In this document: in pieces, positions 12,301 through 23,600 of the stretch | Position numbering within the stretch: position 1 is the stretch's first letter | Layout of the letters: every line of letters starts with the position of its first letter | From: Anarhynchus alexandrinus | Lineage: Eukaryota > Chordata > Aves > Charadriiformes > Charadriidae | Direction: 5' to 3' | Length of the DNA stretch: 64,000 nucleotides | Assembly: GCA_008711295.1 (NCBI GenBank) | Contig: VUYV01000120.1 | Location: 2,676,340 to 2,740,339, forward strand | The notes under the pieces: generated by a model | The model's input: the letters and a program-made list of their open reading frames with translations, nothing else | What the model was told of the DNA's origin: nothing | The model's database searches: none | Position numbers and translations under genes: made by a program

Positions 12301-14770
12301 TATTAGCAAAAGAACATCTTTGTTCCTTTCATTGCTTCATGTGCTGTAGTCACTTGGCTTTCCAGATTTGAATCTTGGTCAACAGTACAAATCTTCCTTG
12401 GGCCTTACCCTACTAGGCTACTGGGCTAGTGAAGCCTGCAACGAATGGAAGTGGTGAGTTATGGTGAAGGACACTGATATTTGAGAGAGAACTGTCAGAG
12501 AAGCCTGTACGTGTTAGTAAAACTTGTGATTAAAGTAAGTCTGGGCTGGGGAATGAGAGAACAGGGGTTGCTGCAGCAAGAAAAGCTGTGCAGGTGCTAA
12601 ATAGGCTGATCATAAGCTTGAACTCCTTGGAGAAAATGGATGCTAATGGCTTATTGCTGACAAAAAAAAAAAGTGTTTTAGAAGGAAAACTGAAGTATAA
12701 CATGTTTGGGTATGTAGTAGTGTTACTTGTGGCTTTCAAAGTGGGAGTCGCTCCCCATTCTGCTTAGCAATGAGGGAATTTAATGTTAAATTTGGGGTTT
12801 GTAACAGTAGTAGGAATCGGAGCACTGAGGATAATTTGGCTTCCAAAATCAGCATGATAAACTAGTGCAGTGCTTGGTGATGGTTGGTACATTTCCAGTG
12901 GAAAAGTATCTGTGAAATACAGTTGTGCATTTCCTGAAATCATACAGGAAATATAAAACTGCTCTCTAGTTGTGGGAACGTACTGAGGAATAGATGTGGG
13001 GGAAGACCACCCCTGAAGTGGCTGCAGACCAAAGCAACAGGAAGGTTGCTGTCAGCCAGAATGCTGCCAAAGCTGTTTTCATCTTTAACTCTCCCTCTAT
13101 CCTAAGAGCAAGGACTTTGGTGGTGGTGGTGATTTAAAATAAGATGACCCTTGATTCATATACCTTTCCTACGAGGAAGAGGTGAGAATAAATTATCGAC
13201 AATGTTGGTCAGGTTACTTGGTATAGTACCAGAAAGCATCACGAATGAGCTCTGATACAGGAGAAAGCAGTGAGGAGAAACACCCTCCAACCGGACAGCG
13301 TGGAAGTCTGGGGATAAACACCCTAAAAAGAGGGACGAGAAACATCAAAGCAGTTCCAGGCTGGGAAAATTGCAGGATAACACGAAATTTTACACAGAAC
13401 ATTAGGAAGTAATAAGGAGATATGACAAGTGTTAGTGAGACTTTTTTGGTCTTGGTATTTTGTCAATGAGAAGATATTCCAACAGGAGAAAAGTGACATA
13501 TTGGTCAAATTATGAAAAAAGGTGACCAATAAGGAGGCTGGACTTTAGCTCGAGGTCAGGCATTCATCACGTTTTCATCTTTAAGCCGTAATTCAGGGGA
13601 GCACTGAATACAAAAGAACATTCTTTGTGAAATCTGTTTGAGAAAACACCGAGAAAAACATTGAACTGTGTCTCTTATGATTCAGTCTGGTATATCTTTG
13701 AAGTAATAAAGTTCCCCCAAGGAGGTAGGAATTGGTATGCAGATCTGCTTCTTGTCTGTTGACTCCTGGCACTGAACAAATGAGTCTTTGTCCTCTTTGC
13801 TCTTCTTCTGACCTTACAGCTCCTAGGTTCTTGGCTACAGAAGGACTTTGGTTTCTTTTTAATTCGTGTACTGTTGTACAGAAGACAGAAGTCAGGATGG
13901 CCATGTCAGCTGCTACGTGCAGAAGGCTTCAACCTGAATTTTGGTTTCCCTGATGTTCTTTTCTGCAATCCCACGATATAGACCTACGTCCAACAGTGAG
14001 GCAGTTAGATACGTGTCCTCTTGACTTCAGCAACATTTGACTTTTAAGTATCACTTATTCAGCATACTGAAGTGCGAATCCTTGTGCAATGTGTAACTAA
14101 GTAGTGTGAATTTTATTCTTTGAACGGTATTTTTACATACTGCAGACCTTGACATCACGCCTGTGTCCTTTTGGATTCTGGCCTCAAAATCCAAGAGCTC
14201 TGACTGGTGCAATGCTTGAGTTCAATTAGGACATTTCTAAGGCTTTTAAAAATGTAGCTTGGGTTCTCTCTCAAGTATTCTTCTGCCTTGTTCTGCTAGA
14301 GCTCTGAAGACAAACAGATCTTTTGTAAAAGATACCAGATCTTGACTGAAAGACCTCAAATGAAAGAGGGTAACACTTGGCCTGCTTTACCTTGGGCTGT
14401 GGTTAAACACACTTCACATTTTGCTCATTTCTCTTTGCCTGAACGTATTCTAACTTCAGCTTCCAGTCCTTGACTCTTGTTATGCTTCTCTGTTCCAGTC
14501 ATGCACTAAACGTATCTGAAATCTTGCTTCTGGCAATGTTACGATAGGTGCAAAGTGCCAGTCTTCTAAAGCAGACACTACGTAATGTGGTAAAACACAA
14601 TGAGCCACCATTTATTAAGAGAGATGTACCTATGCATCTCACTGTCTGATTTGAACATCCAGATGATAAAAGGAACCGGCACAGTGAGGATGCCGTTTTG
14701 TTCCTCCATTCCTGTTCTTCAATAATCTGAGAATTTGAAAGGCATAAATATGCAATGAATTTATCTTTTT
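6369..14770. other. Long unique non-coding stretch
   Basis: About 8.4 kb of AT-rich unique DNA with no recognised gene, RNA gene or transposon. Open frames are all about 115 codons or shorter and overlap on both strands. Low-complexity pieces are the A/C-rich tract at 9.24-9.31 kb, a poly(A) run at about 12660-12672 and a short GGT run near 13120. Confidence 0.55.
9243..9308. repeat. A/C-rich low-complexity tract
   Basis: The plus strand carries almost only A and C, with irregular CAAA, ACAAA and AACCCC units and few T or G. Similar tracts occur at 19.26-19.31 kb and 32.80-32.85 kb, and in reverse at 24.28-24.33 kb. It may be an eroded poly(A) tail of an old retroposed sequence or simply low-complexity DNA. 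No retroposed gene is recognisable upstream. Confidence 0.6.
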
Positions 14771-14990
14771 CTCCCCAGTTCTTTTTATATCACAATGCAG
14801 GATAAGAAAAGATACTTTAGGTGAGATATTTTAATACTGGCTCCTTTTCAATTGTTAACAATTGAAAAGCATACAGCAGCAATAAGCTACAAAACCTGAC
14901 CACGAGGCAGCTTCTAAATAATTACTAGGCACAAGCTTGTCAATGGGCTATATTAAAGCGTTATTAAAGTCAGGGGAATAAAATCAGCAA
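14771..14990. promoter_or_regulatory. Possible conserved regulatory element with palindrome
   Basis: This AT-rich but complex stretch is free of transposon signatures. It has several homeodomain-type TAATTA/TTATTA cores, an ATTTTAATA motif and a perfect 26-bp palindrome at its centre. The density of such motifs resembles vertebrate conserved non-coding elements. Conservation cannot be judged from one sequence, so this is an inference. Confidence 0.25.
14844..14869. repeat. 26-bp perfect palindrome
   Basis: The left arm CTTTTCAATTGTT is followed directly by its exact reverse complement, with no spacer and a GTTAAC centre (14854-14859). The symmetry stops at 14843/14870, where C faces C. GTTAAC flanked by AATT resembles an HNF1-like or paired homeodomain site. 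It could equally form a cruciform. Confidence 0.9.
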
Positions 14991-16641
14991 GAGCTGTTTA
15001 TCAGTGTGCTTGTGTGTCTGGAACAAGTTGGAGCAGACTGGTAAGAGGTTTTCACAGCAGGTGGGAAAATGCCACGGTTCTTTCTTTGGGTGGATTGTCC
15101 TTAATACTATTGCTTCAGCAGATTTTTGTAAATCTTTCCCTTCTCCTCTTCTGTGTGTCCTTGTCCCACATACACAAGCGGAATGGGGCAGACTTGCATA
15201 AAAACAAGGGAAAGATGTTTTCTGATGGGACCTAAATCTGCAAGCTTTAAAATGCCAACTTTCTGCAAATGTTACTGCTCTCCTAAATAAATAAATAAAT
15301 TAATTTGGCTAGGCATTTGACTGCAGGAATCCAAACCATAATGGATGTGGAAACAAAGAAAGCTCACCTGGAGAGTCAGACAATATTGGGGGAAAAGGTT
15401 CCATGGTGTTTTGAAGCATTTCTTATCCCATGAAGAAAAATCTACTTATTAAATGTGCTTTTGATTTCTAAACCTAAATATACCTGAATATGTAAATCAA
15501 GCAATCCAAAGCTGAAGTACAGGAGACAGAATTACATATAATATGTGGTAGAAATTAAGTGCTTCAGTATGTCTTCAATATTTTGTTCCCATTTTGCTGA
15601 AATAAGTTGTGCCAAGTAATCCTTTGAGTGACAGAAATGATACCTTTCAGTTCACATACTCATTTTAGTTAGTAAAGTCCTGCTAAATACAGCACAATAT
15701 ACGTGCATCCGGTGACGTGAATTCACAGTGCTTAACAGGAGACTTAAAATGTGATGCAGTTAACTTCATCTCAGAGCAAAAGAATAGAGTAAGACAAACT
15801 GTGTAGTTGCGTTGAGGATGCCTCTCCTTGGTGGAGGATGATGGAGATGGCTGTGTTCAAAGTATGGTCCCCCTTGAAATAGCGTTTCCTGCAGCTTGCT
15901 TGTTCTGTGTGTGCACATGGTTTCTCTGAACAAACACGCTTCTTGCAAAGAGTCAAACATAGTATGGCCAAACTCAGAGGCTTCAGCTGTGTTTCTGAAC
16001 ACAGCATAGCTACGGCGTAGAGCAAAATCTGAACAAAGTGGCACAGTAAGTCCCCAAGAAGACTGACCCAATTTTTTTCTAAGCTTTTATGATGTTCCCT
16101 GCCCCTCACCCCCCTCCTCCCCTTTCCCCTGGAAACGTGGACAGTCAAAAGAATCTGGAAATGCTGCTGTTATTAAATATATGGTATGTAGTAGAGTGGC
16201 CTTATCTCCCTGGTCTCCCCCATGAGCTGGGCTCTGGGATGGGGATGCATTTTCTGTAAAGCACAATGGTTACCACCCCTCATGACAGAAGAGGAGAGAC
16301 AGTTTGTGAGGGATGGCTGTGGACAACTGATCTTCACTCAAGAAACAGAGGTGTTTTCTTGTCTTATGTTATTTGCAAAATCAACAGTGTAGTTTGACCA
16401 TAAGAATGTTCTTTTGTTCTCTTAGCTGAATATTGAGCCTTTCCTAACGGAAGCACAAAGATTTACATTTGTTCAGCTGTTCCCTCTCCAATTCTGAGGA
16501 ACACAAGAGGGTCAAGATAGCATGGGCCAAGATACGCCATCTTTATATGAATGTGTTTTTAGACCTTGCATTATGGGCATAAATGGGCAGGAAATTCTGT
16601 TTAAACCTATGAACACTTTTTTATTTTGTATGTGGCCAAAG
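14991..16641. other. Unique non-coding sequence
   Basis: No gene or transposon recognised, apart from the AAAT microsatellite at 15.28 kb. Two overlapping minus-strand open frames of 101 and 125 codons at 15.77-16.15 kb have no family resemblance, and I regard them as chance. Confidence 0.55.
15284..15303. repeat. (AAAT)n microsatellite
   Basis: About four and a half AAAT units run into TTAATT. It is an ordinary short tetranucleotide repeat. Confidence 0.85.
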
Positions 16642-16806
16642 AGTGAAACAGGTTGCCCACAGAGGTTGTGAAGTCTCCATCCTTGGAGCTATTCAAAACC
16701 CAACCAGACACAGACCTGAGCAACCTGATCTCCTTGGACATGTTTTGAGCAGGGGGCTTTGGCTAGAAGACCTCTATAGGTCCCTTCCAGCCTCAGCCAT
16801 TCTGTG
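16642..16806 (+). mobile_element. CR1 LINE 3' end fragment
   Basis: This is a plus-strand CR1 3' end. It shows the ORF2 tail wording 'caggttgcccacagaggttg', 'tctccatccttggag' and 'attcaaaacccaacc', and then the 3'-UTR block 'aggtcccttccagcctcag' ending 'ccattctgtgatca'. It is severely 5'-truncated and moderately diverged, with one terminal repeat unit left. It is non-coding. Confidence 0.9.
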
Positions 16807-17330
16807 ATCAGAAACTTTCCCAGACCAGGAATGACCAGTCTGCTCTGTGTGCTGTTACCAGTCTGATGCCCTGTAAATAAGGAAAGATGGAGTGAGTCAA
16901 ACACAGCATACACAGATAACCTGCAAAATTATATGCATTAAGCATCTTTTTCTGCCAGATACTTCTGTGTCTGTCCTTTAACTAACACTATTGAACCCTG
17001 TGTCCCACTTCCCAGTATCCCAGTATGTTCCATCCTTTACAAAGGCCTGCTCCAAAATCAGCTGAAGTCCCTATGTTGCTTCCCACTGACTTTGGCAGAC
17101 AGGGCTTCAGCTCCTGATTTGGCTTTGCTCTCTGCTGGTGGCAAATCTGGACTGTAAAGAGGAGGCATTTCCTGATTAATGACTGAGTCTCATGCTGCTG
17201 CCTGGGCTATTCTAGGACACGGTCTGATGTAAACCGCTGTTCTTGGTGTCTCTAAAGAAGAACCTGAAACTCCTCAGTTTTGAGACAGCTGGTGGTACTG
17301 CTTGGGATACACACATTAATCACTCTCCAA
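16807..17330. other. Unique non-coding sequence
   Basis: Short unique stretch between a CR1 end and a CpG-rich, pyrimidine-rich block. Nothing recognisable. Confidence 0.55.
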
Positions 17331-17990
17331 AATGATTTGTCTGCAGAAGCTACTGCTATGCTGTCGCTCCACGCAGCCCCCCACCGCACGTGCGCACGCA
17401 GACACGCACCTCCCTGCCAGTCCGTCGTCTCTGACTGGCAGCTATTTTTGCAAAGCTGCCTTCTGTTTTGTCTCCTGCTTTCCTGCCTTTGCTCACATGT
17501 GTCTCTCACTGATGCCATCTCTCCCTTTCATAGGCGGGGAGCTCTTCTCCTACTTAAAGTTGATTTGCTTTTCATCCCACTCCACTGTCTTCACCATCAC
17601 GAGCAGTGCTCCGAGAGCCCTTTGCCTTTTCATTTCAAAGGACAGACTTCCAGTTTATGCTATTACCAGACTATTTCTTTTAATACATAACCATGTGCCA
17701 TATGCCTTTCCTTTCCAACAGAGACTTATTTTGCAGCGGCCTTTGTCTTACAGACACCTGCAAACTCTTTATCCGTTTGTCTTGTCAGCTTTCCCTGCTC
17801 GGTCTCTGCACTGTCAGGGTCTCTGACTCTGTTTACTTCCTGCAGCTTTTCTCTTCTCCTTGCATAAAGGCGCAGGCAGATATACCTGTGAGGCCACTAT
17901 TGTCAGCAAAAATGGACTTCCAATGTGGCCAGAAGCATAACTTCCTTGTGGTCTCGTCCAAAAAATAAATTTTAAAAAAGCCCTTTTATC
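17331..17990. other. Pyrimidine-rich stretch with CpG cluster
   Basis: The plus strand is strongly C/T-rich. The strand bias depletes stop codons, which leaves two overlapping plus-strand open frames of 136 and 164 codons (17280-17690 and 17332-17826). The predicted peptides are Cys-, Leu- and Phe-rich with no domain order, and an 88-codon frame runs antisense. I therefore read them as composition artefacts. A CpG-dense core lies at 17363-17427. The block might be an exon or promoter of an unannotated transcript, but nothing here proves it. Confidence 0.35.
17363..17427. promoter_or_regulatory. CpG cluster with NRF1-like motif
   Basis: I count nine CpG in 65 bases. TGCGCACGCAGA at 17391-17402 matches the NRF1 consensus at 10 of 12 positions, and it overlaps a GCACGTGC E-box palindrome. 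NRF1-type motifs usually sit in CpG promoters. This cluster is much smaller than a CpG island, so the promoter reading is weak. Confidence 0.25.
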
Positions 17991-19260
17991 TGTCTGCACC
18001 TACAGAAAGGGCAAAAGGCTCCACTACTGTGTCTTCTATAGCTTTATAAATAGACTGTTCCTTTCCTTTCCCCGCTTTCTCATTGCAGCTGAATGAATGC
18101 TGTCCGGGGATATTTAGTGCCCCAGCTCCCTCAGTAGACGTGGCATTAAAAAGAAAACAAAAAAGGAAAAGGGTTTGATGTAAAATGACCATTTGCTTCA
18201 AAAGAGCATTGATTAAATAATAGATCAAGCTTCACTTTGGTGCGGTGTTTTTAATGAAAGATGTGCCTTTGCCCACATGCTTCTGCTCAGCATTAACTTG
18301 AGAGACTGAAATGTATTGAGCATCCTCTCTAATTCAATAATCAGTGGTTAAATCTCCTCTGGCCTCTTCTGATCCTTTTGGTAGCACTCACTGGCCACTA
18401 AAAATATGAAGGTGGGATTTAAATTGAGCTGAAGCCTTTAAAGCTTTGATCAGCAGACTAGGTTGGGTTTCTTTGACATAAACTAATAGGCGTTGGTGTT
18501 CAGATTCCCAGCTAGAGTGGAATAGGAAAGTGCTCCTGCAATCTCTGCAGCAACTCGGACTCTTTCTGGTGGCACAGCTGAACTTTGTTTAGGGATAGGG
18601 CTGATTCAGTCACACTGAAGTTTTAACACCAAGAGACAGTCTTATGCTTTCTGGGGAGTTTGCCAGTGGTTTAAAATAGAGAATTTGTGATTGTGCATCT
18701 TTGATCCCTGCCTCATGTCATCACAGGTGATGTAGGGATCACTACTCTTCTCCAGTCCCCTTTGCATTTTAGAAGAGCTGCTCCTTCTCTCAGTCCACAT
18801 AGCGCTGCTTTAGCTTTTTCTCCCAGTTCCAATCCCATGGAAAATTCCACCTTTCATCCTCCATGTGTGACTTGCTGAAATTCACATGCCGCCATCACAT
18901 CAGGACATCCTCTTCTGCCTGGCACTGTGGGTTCTGCTGCTTCAGCTCATCTCCCAGCTGAACTGGATCAAAGGCAGTTGACCTCCTCAGGCTCCACACT
19001 GACACTGGTGATTCCTCTAAGCTGAAATTGTACTTCCACGGGCTAATTTCATGCTAAACTTCACACAGCCTTTTCTGAAAGTGAAAAATAAGATCATTTG
19101 TAACTTGTATGGTGTTGATTTACTACATATTAACCTTGACTTTATCAACATTCAACCCAAAGGCTTTGGGGACATTTGTTTTTACCTCTGCAAGAAGGGA
19201 AAGGATAATTTCAGATTTTCTTCTGGTTAATTAAAATCAACGCCTGTTCTTCTCAGAGTA

Positions 19261-19303
19261 AAAAAAAAAAAAAAACAAAAAAACCCCAAAACAACAAAAC
19301 CAG
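19261..19303. repeat. Poly(A) and A/C-rich tract
   Basis: A run of 17 A is followed by AACCCC and ACAACAAAACC units on the plus strand. It could be an eroded retroposon tail, but no body sequence is recognisable to its left. Confidence 0.7.
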
Positions 19304-19723
19304 CCTTTATATTTTTGCAGTTTTCAGGTGGTAATCTGCATGTGGTGAGACCCATGTTTTTAGAATCTAAGGTCAGGTTTAGTTCTGCTCCCAGTTGCTC
19401 TCTATGGAAACTTTGCCATTTACATAAATGGCAATAAAGTCAGGGCATAACTATTAGCATAAACAGTTAGACCACTACTACTTTAGTCCAAATTCAAATT
19501 GCTTGCTGATAATTTGAGCAATAAAATGGCTTTGATAAATTCCTTTCCCAACATTATTTTATCATCATAATTATTTGCTGTTCTGCTTTGAATCTGCAAA
19601 TTATCTCATACAGTTATATTTACATACGCAATAAAAACTGAGTACATGATCTATTGTCTTGCCAACACTAAAACCAATTAAACAGTTTGTGAAAGATTAT
19701 TCCAGACTTTTTGGCACAGCTGT

Positions 19724-19743
19724 AATAAATAAATAAATAAATA
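19724..19743. repeat. (AAAT)n microsatellite
   Basis: About five AATA units end in TAGATTATAGATT. Ordinary short repeat. Confidence 0.85.
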
Positions 19744-20628
19744 GATTATAGATTCGTAGAAGGAATAAGTATGGAACACGTTTTAGATGCAACACTTAGC
19801 CTATACACTGCTGTAGGAGTTTTGTCTGAAAGCTAATTCTAAAGCCATATTCAGATTAGAAATGGAATTGCAATAGATTTTTCTTTTTGAAACATGTGCT
19901 GATAAAATATTCCTCTGTAAAAGGAACATAGTCTTTGAGTTTGAGCATTTGCAGTTTAGCCAATAAACCTGTCTAAAAGACACAGTGGATAAAGGTACAT
20001 CAATCACACTTTATGATTATGATAGCAACATGGCAAAGAAGTAATGTACCGAATAAGTGTTGAAATTGATGGCTGCACCCTTTATAGGTTATAAAGAATA
20101 AAGGCTTGTGAGATGTACCTATTTTCAGTATTGTTGGCAAATTACTCAGATATTTTGGATACAAATATTACAAAATCAGATGTAGAATTATTGGCATGCA
20201 CTTTTATTTCCAAGAATGTGTAAAAAAAAAAAAAAAAGCTAATTGAGAACGACCATCAATGACATGCAAAATAGAAACTTACACAAAGGCATATTTCAGC
20301 AAATGTCTTAGAGCCTGCTTCTGTGGTTTTTATGATCTGCTTAATTAATTTTCTACATTTACCGATAAACCAAACCTCTTGGTTAAAAACACTTTTAATG
20401 AAAGCAGTGAAGTATCTGAGAGTCTCATGTGAACATATTTAGGTAAAAGTTAGCAAAAGAAATTTGATTTGCTTTTTGTTTTGTAGTTGACCCATGAACC
20501 TCCACATCACCTTCTAGATTTAGTATATATTATTATATTGTATAATTATAGGTATATAGATATATAAATAATTCATGAGCAGCCTTCACTTTGACAGAAG
20601 TTGAGAAAGACTGTTGCAGAGATGTAAC

Positions 20629-20632
<4 letters not shown>

Positions 20633-20664
<32 letters not shown>

Positions 20665-20665
20665 N
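20633..20665. repeat. 32-A homopolymer ending in an N
   Basis: Thirty-two consecutive A are followed by the only ambiguous base of the window, at 20665. The true length of this run is probably unresolved in the assembly. I see no polyadenylation signal or gene body upstream that would make it a processed-pseudogene tail. It may be a recent poly(A) insertion or an expanded mononucleotide tract. Confidence 0.9.
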
Positions 20666-23600
20666 TCATGGTGGAAGTGATTTGTGAAATGAAAATTGGT
20701 CAACAATGTCAAATTACTGATTTCTTCTGAATGAGGCACCCAACTGTAGTACTTACAGTAGTGTACAGTCAGCAACAATGAATCAGGACAATAACTATGG
20801 ATTTCCTTCCTCCTTCCCTCACATTGCGCTAAAATAGAAACTATCTAAAGTACTGCTAGGATGAGTATATCTTAATATCTCTCCTAGGTTTGTCCATCCT
20901 CTCTCTAGTCCCCCAGTCTTTCAGACCAAAAGCTGAAAGAACCACCACCCCAGGCACATACTACACAGAGCATTTAAGCAGCAATGTGAAAGCCAATATC
21001 CTTATTTGCAAAGCAATTACAGCTAAGGAAAGTATACCTGAAGGGTACGGGCAAGGCAATATGGGAAGATGTATTATTCCCTGAGGGAACGTTGCATTCC
21101 ACGCATATTACTTTTACACAGAGTTGATTACTTTCAGTACCGTGCAAGGAGGCTGGCAAAGAGTACTTCAATGGCTGTTATTAGTGCTGATTTACAAGAG
21201 ATCCAAAGTAATTTTTTAAGTATTGCAGGTTGAAAGAAGACATTAAAGTACAGCAATTTGCACGCAAAGATAAACTTAAAAACACATTGTGTTTCTAGCT
21301 GCAGCTCCCCCTTGAATTGATTCACCTGATAAACAACTTAGGTTTTGCTGCCTTCAATAATTCCACGCTGCTTTTGTTCACTTATGTATGTAAGTGCAAT
21401 GAGTCTGTGTTGATCCCTTACAAACTGATCAGCCATTGCATATATACTAGGTTAGGGTCATACCTAGTCCTTTCTTCTTCAACCCAAGGGGTCTTTACCT
21501 TCTTTAATGTTTCTTCAGCACAATAAACAAACATAAGGTCCAGCCAGTTGTGAAGGAGAGGTGTGACTTGGTTGCACCTGGATCGATCTACAGGCCCTTG
21601 GTTACCCAGAGTGGGTCACCTTAAGTCTGTTTGAGACAACATCTAGAGTCTTGCAGAAGACTGGTCATGGTTTTACCACCTTCTTTGGTCCATGACATCT
21701 TCAGGAACACAGGGATGCAATACCTAGAGCGCTAACTCATTGAGGAAATGCACTACCTATTTCAACAGAGCTTGCAGGGTAACCACAGTTTTTCACTCAA
21801 GGCTTACACCACTGCGGGGATCAAGCCTGAGTCAGCTTGGGGAAGGAAAAACTGAGAACGTGAAGCAATAGAAAAGGTATTGCTAATCTAAAGAGCTAGT
21901 AGGGCTGATTATTGGTAATTAATTATGTCCTGGAGTCTAGCTGTCCATCTTGTGTTTACCAGAACTCCCTACAATTATTGTTCATCTACCTTTTAGACTG
22001 TGGTGAAATGCATGTATTGTGGTCTGAAAGCACTGAGCGCATTGAATAAGTTCAGAGGAGATGATTGGCTCAAATTTCAAGGTAAAGAAATATGGCTTCT
22101 GCTCTTTAGAATAAGTCCCAAGGGATCTGAAAATCTTCCCTCTGTTTAAAGAACTTTATCATTCTAGGTCCTCAGTATCCATTCTGCACACATGATATTC
22201 AAACCTCCCTGTAAGGATGTCCAACTCCACTAACATATTTGGGCATTCCCTTTTTCTTGGCAAGTTCTACTTTGCATGAACAAATTAAATGCACCTGAAA
22301 TGTAAAATCTGAGCTGTGGAAATGGACAAAGGGAGCCACTAACAGCTCATCTGGAAAATGCACTCACTCCCAAAAGCCGTTTAAATGCTGCCTGTCAGAT
22401 GCTGAAAAGGCACCACCATGCTAATTTAGCAGGGATGGGATAGCTGTCACCCAAATGCTAAATCAAAGGGCTTTATAAACTGGAAATGTGGACTCCTTAG
22501 TAACATACACAACCTTGTAGGACTTCTGCTTTGAACATAGTTACAGGTTTTCAATGAAGCGTCTTCATTTCTCCACAATAGGGGAACTCCGTTTAGGATT
22601 TTAACTGGTGCATGGGAGTGTACTGAAGCAGTGTTGCACAGACACCAAGGAGTCAGGGCAGTAGGGGCATGGGGTTTCAGCATGAAAACTTAGGGTCTTT
22701 GTCACATGAATAGCAGAAGCCCTCTGTTAAACCAAAATATCATAGCAGGCTACTGTTACAACTTCCAGCCACCAGCAAACTCATTAAACCAATGCATAGG
22801 TGTTCTGGCCTGTGTGTACACACTATGGATTTGTTGTGTATCTCCTGAATTATATTAAAGATTGATTGAGCTGCACTAGCCTCTATTGGAAGTCATCAGG
22901 CTCAGTGCACTCTAAAACCAATATAAGTCTGTAAACCTATTTAACCTTACCATTTGGGAATGCATTTCATTGACTATAGCAGCTTGATGTTCATTAAAAT
23001 TAAAGATAGAAAATAATATTAGGTAATGCAGTGCTTTTCCCTTGGCAAGGTAGGGCTGGCACCTCCTTGATGTTCCAGTTTGACCTTTTCTGTTATTTTG
23101 AGATGATGTAGTTTATTTTCACACGTTATTGGGATATTTTCTCTGGTTCTCTGATTGCTCCCCGTAATTCTTGTACATTGTCATCACCCAGTCTGTCTTT
23201 CCCCATTCAGATACTTTTGGGAGAATGGAATACCTACATAGAAGATCAATAGGTATAAAACTCTTCTATCTAGGATATAACAATAGTCAGTTTAGGACAT
23301 CAGACTCACTCTAAGCCGAAGAAAGGAGATGTAGCTGACAAGGTACAAATAAATGTTTATCGCATGGTGTGTATCACTGTGGCTGTTTAAATCTAAAATG
23401 ACAACAGTAATGCTAATTTTGTGGATATTATATATGGGTTACAGCCGCAGAAGTCTGTTTCCAGTGTCGCACATATTGACTTGTCGGATCAGTAACTACA
23501 AGGTTTTTTCAACCTAACACAAGTCTGACCTACCTCAAGTTCTGGAATTGGGCTGATTTCTCTTGAAAAGGAAAAACTGGAAATGAGTAGCAGTTTTAAA

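Larger units (their letters stand above)
17991..20632. other. Unique non-coding sequence with A-rich runs
   Basis: No gene or recognised transposon. It contains a 17-A run leading into an A/C-rich tract (19261-19303), an (AAAT)n microsatellite (19724-19743), a 15-A run (about 20222-20236) and an AT-rich stretch at 20523-20572. None has a recognisable retroposed gene beside it. Confidence 0.55.

Noticed and set aside
15771..16148. Overlapping 125- and 101-codon minus-strand frames as genes
   Set aside because: Two frames of the same strand over the same bases without family similarity, start context or splice evidence.
17332..17826. 164-codon plus-strand open frame as a new membrane protein
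   Set aside because: The strand is C/T-biased, which removes stop codons. An overlapping 136-codon plus-strand frame and an antisense frame exist over part of the same DNA, and the peptide shows no ordered domains.
20633..20664. Poly(A) tail of a processed pseudogene
   Set aside because: No polyadenylation signal, gene-like body or target-site duplication could be seen upstream.
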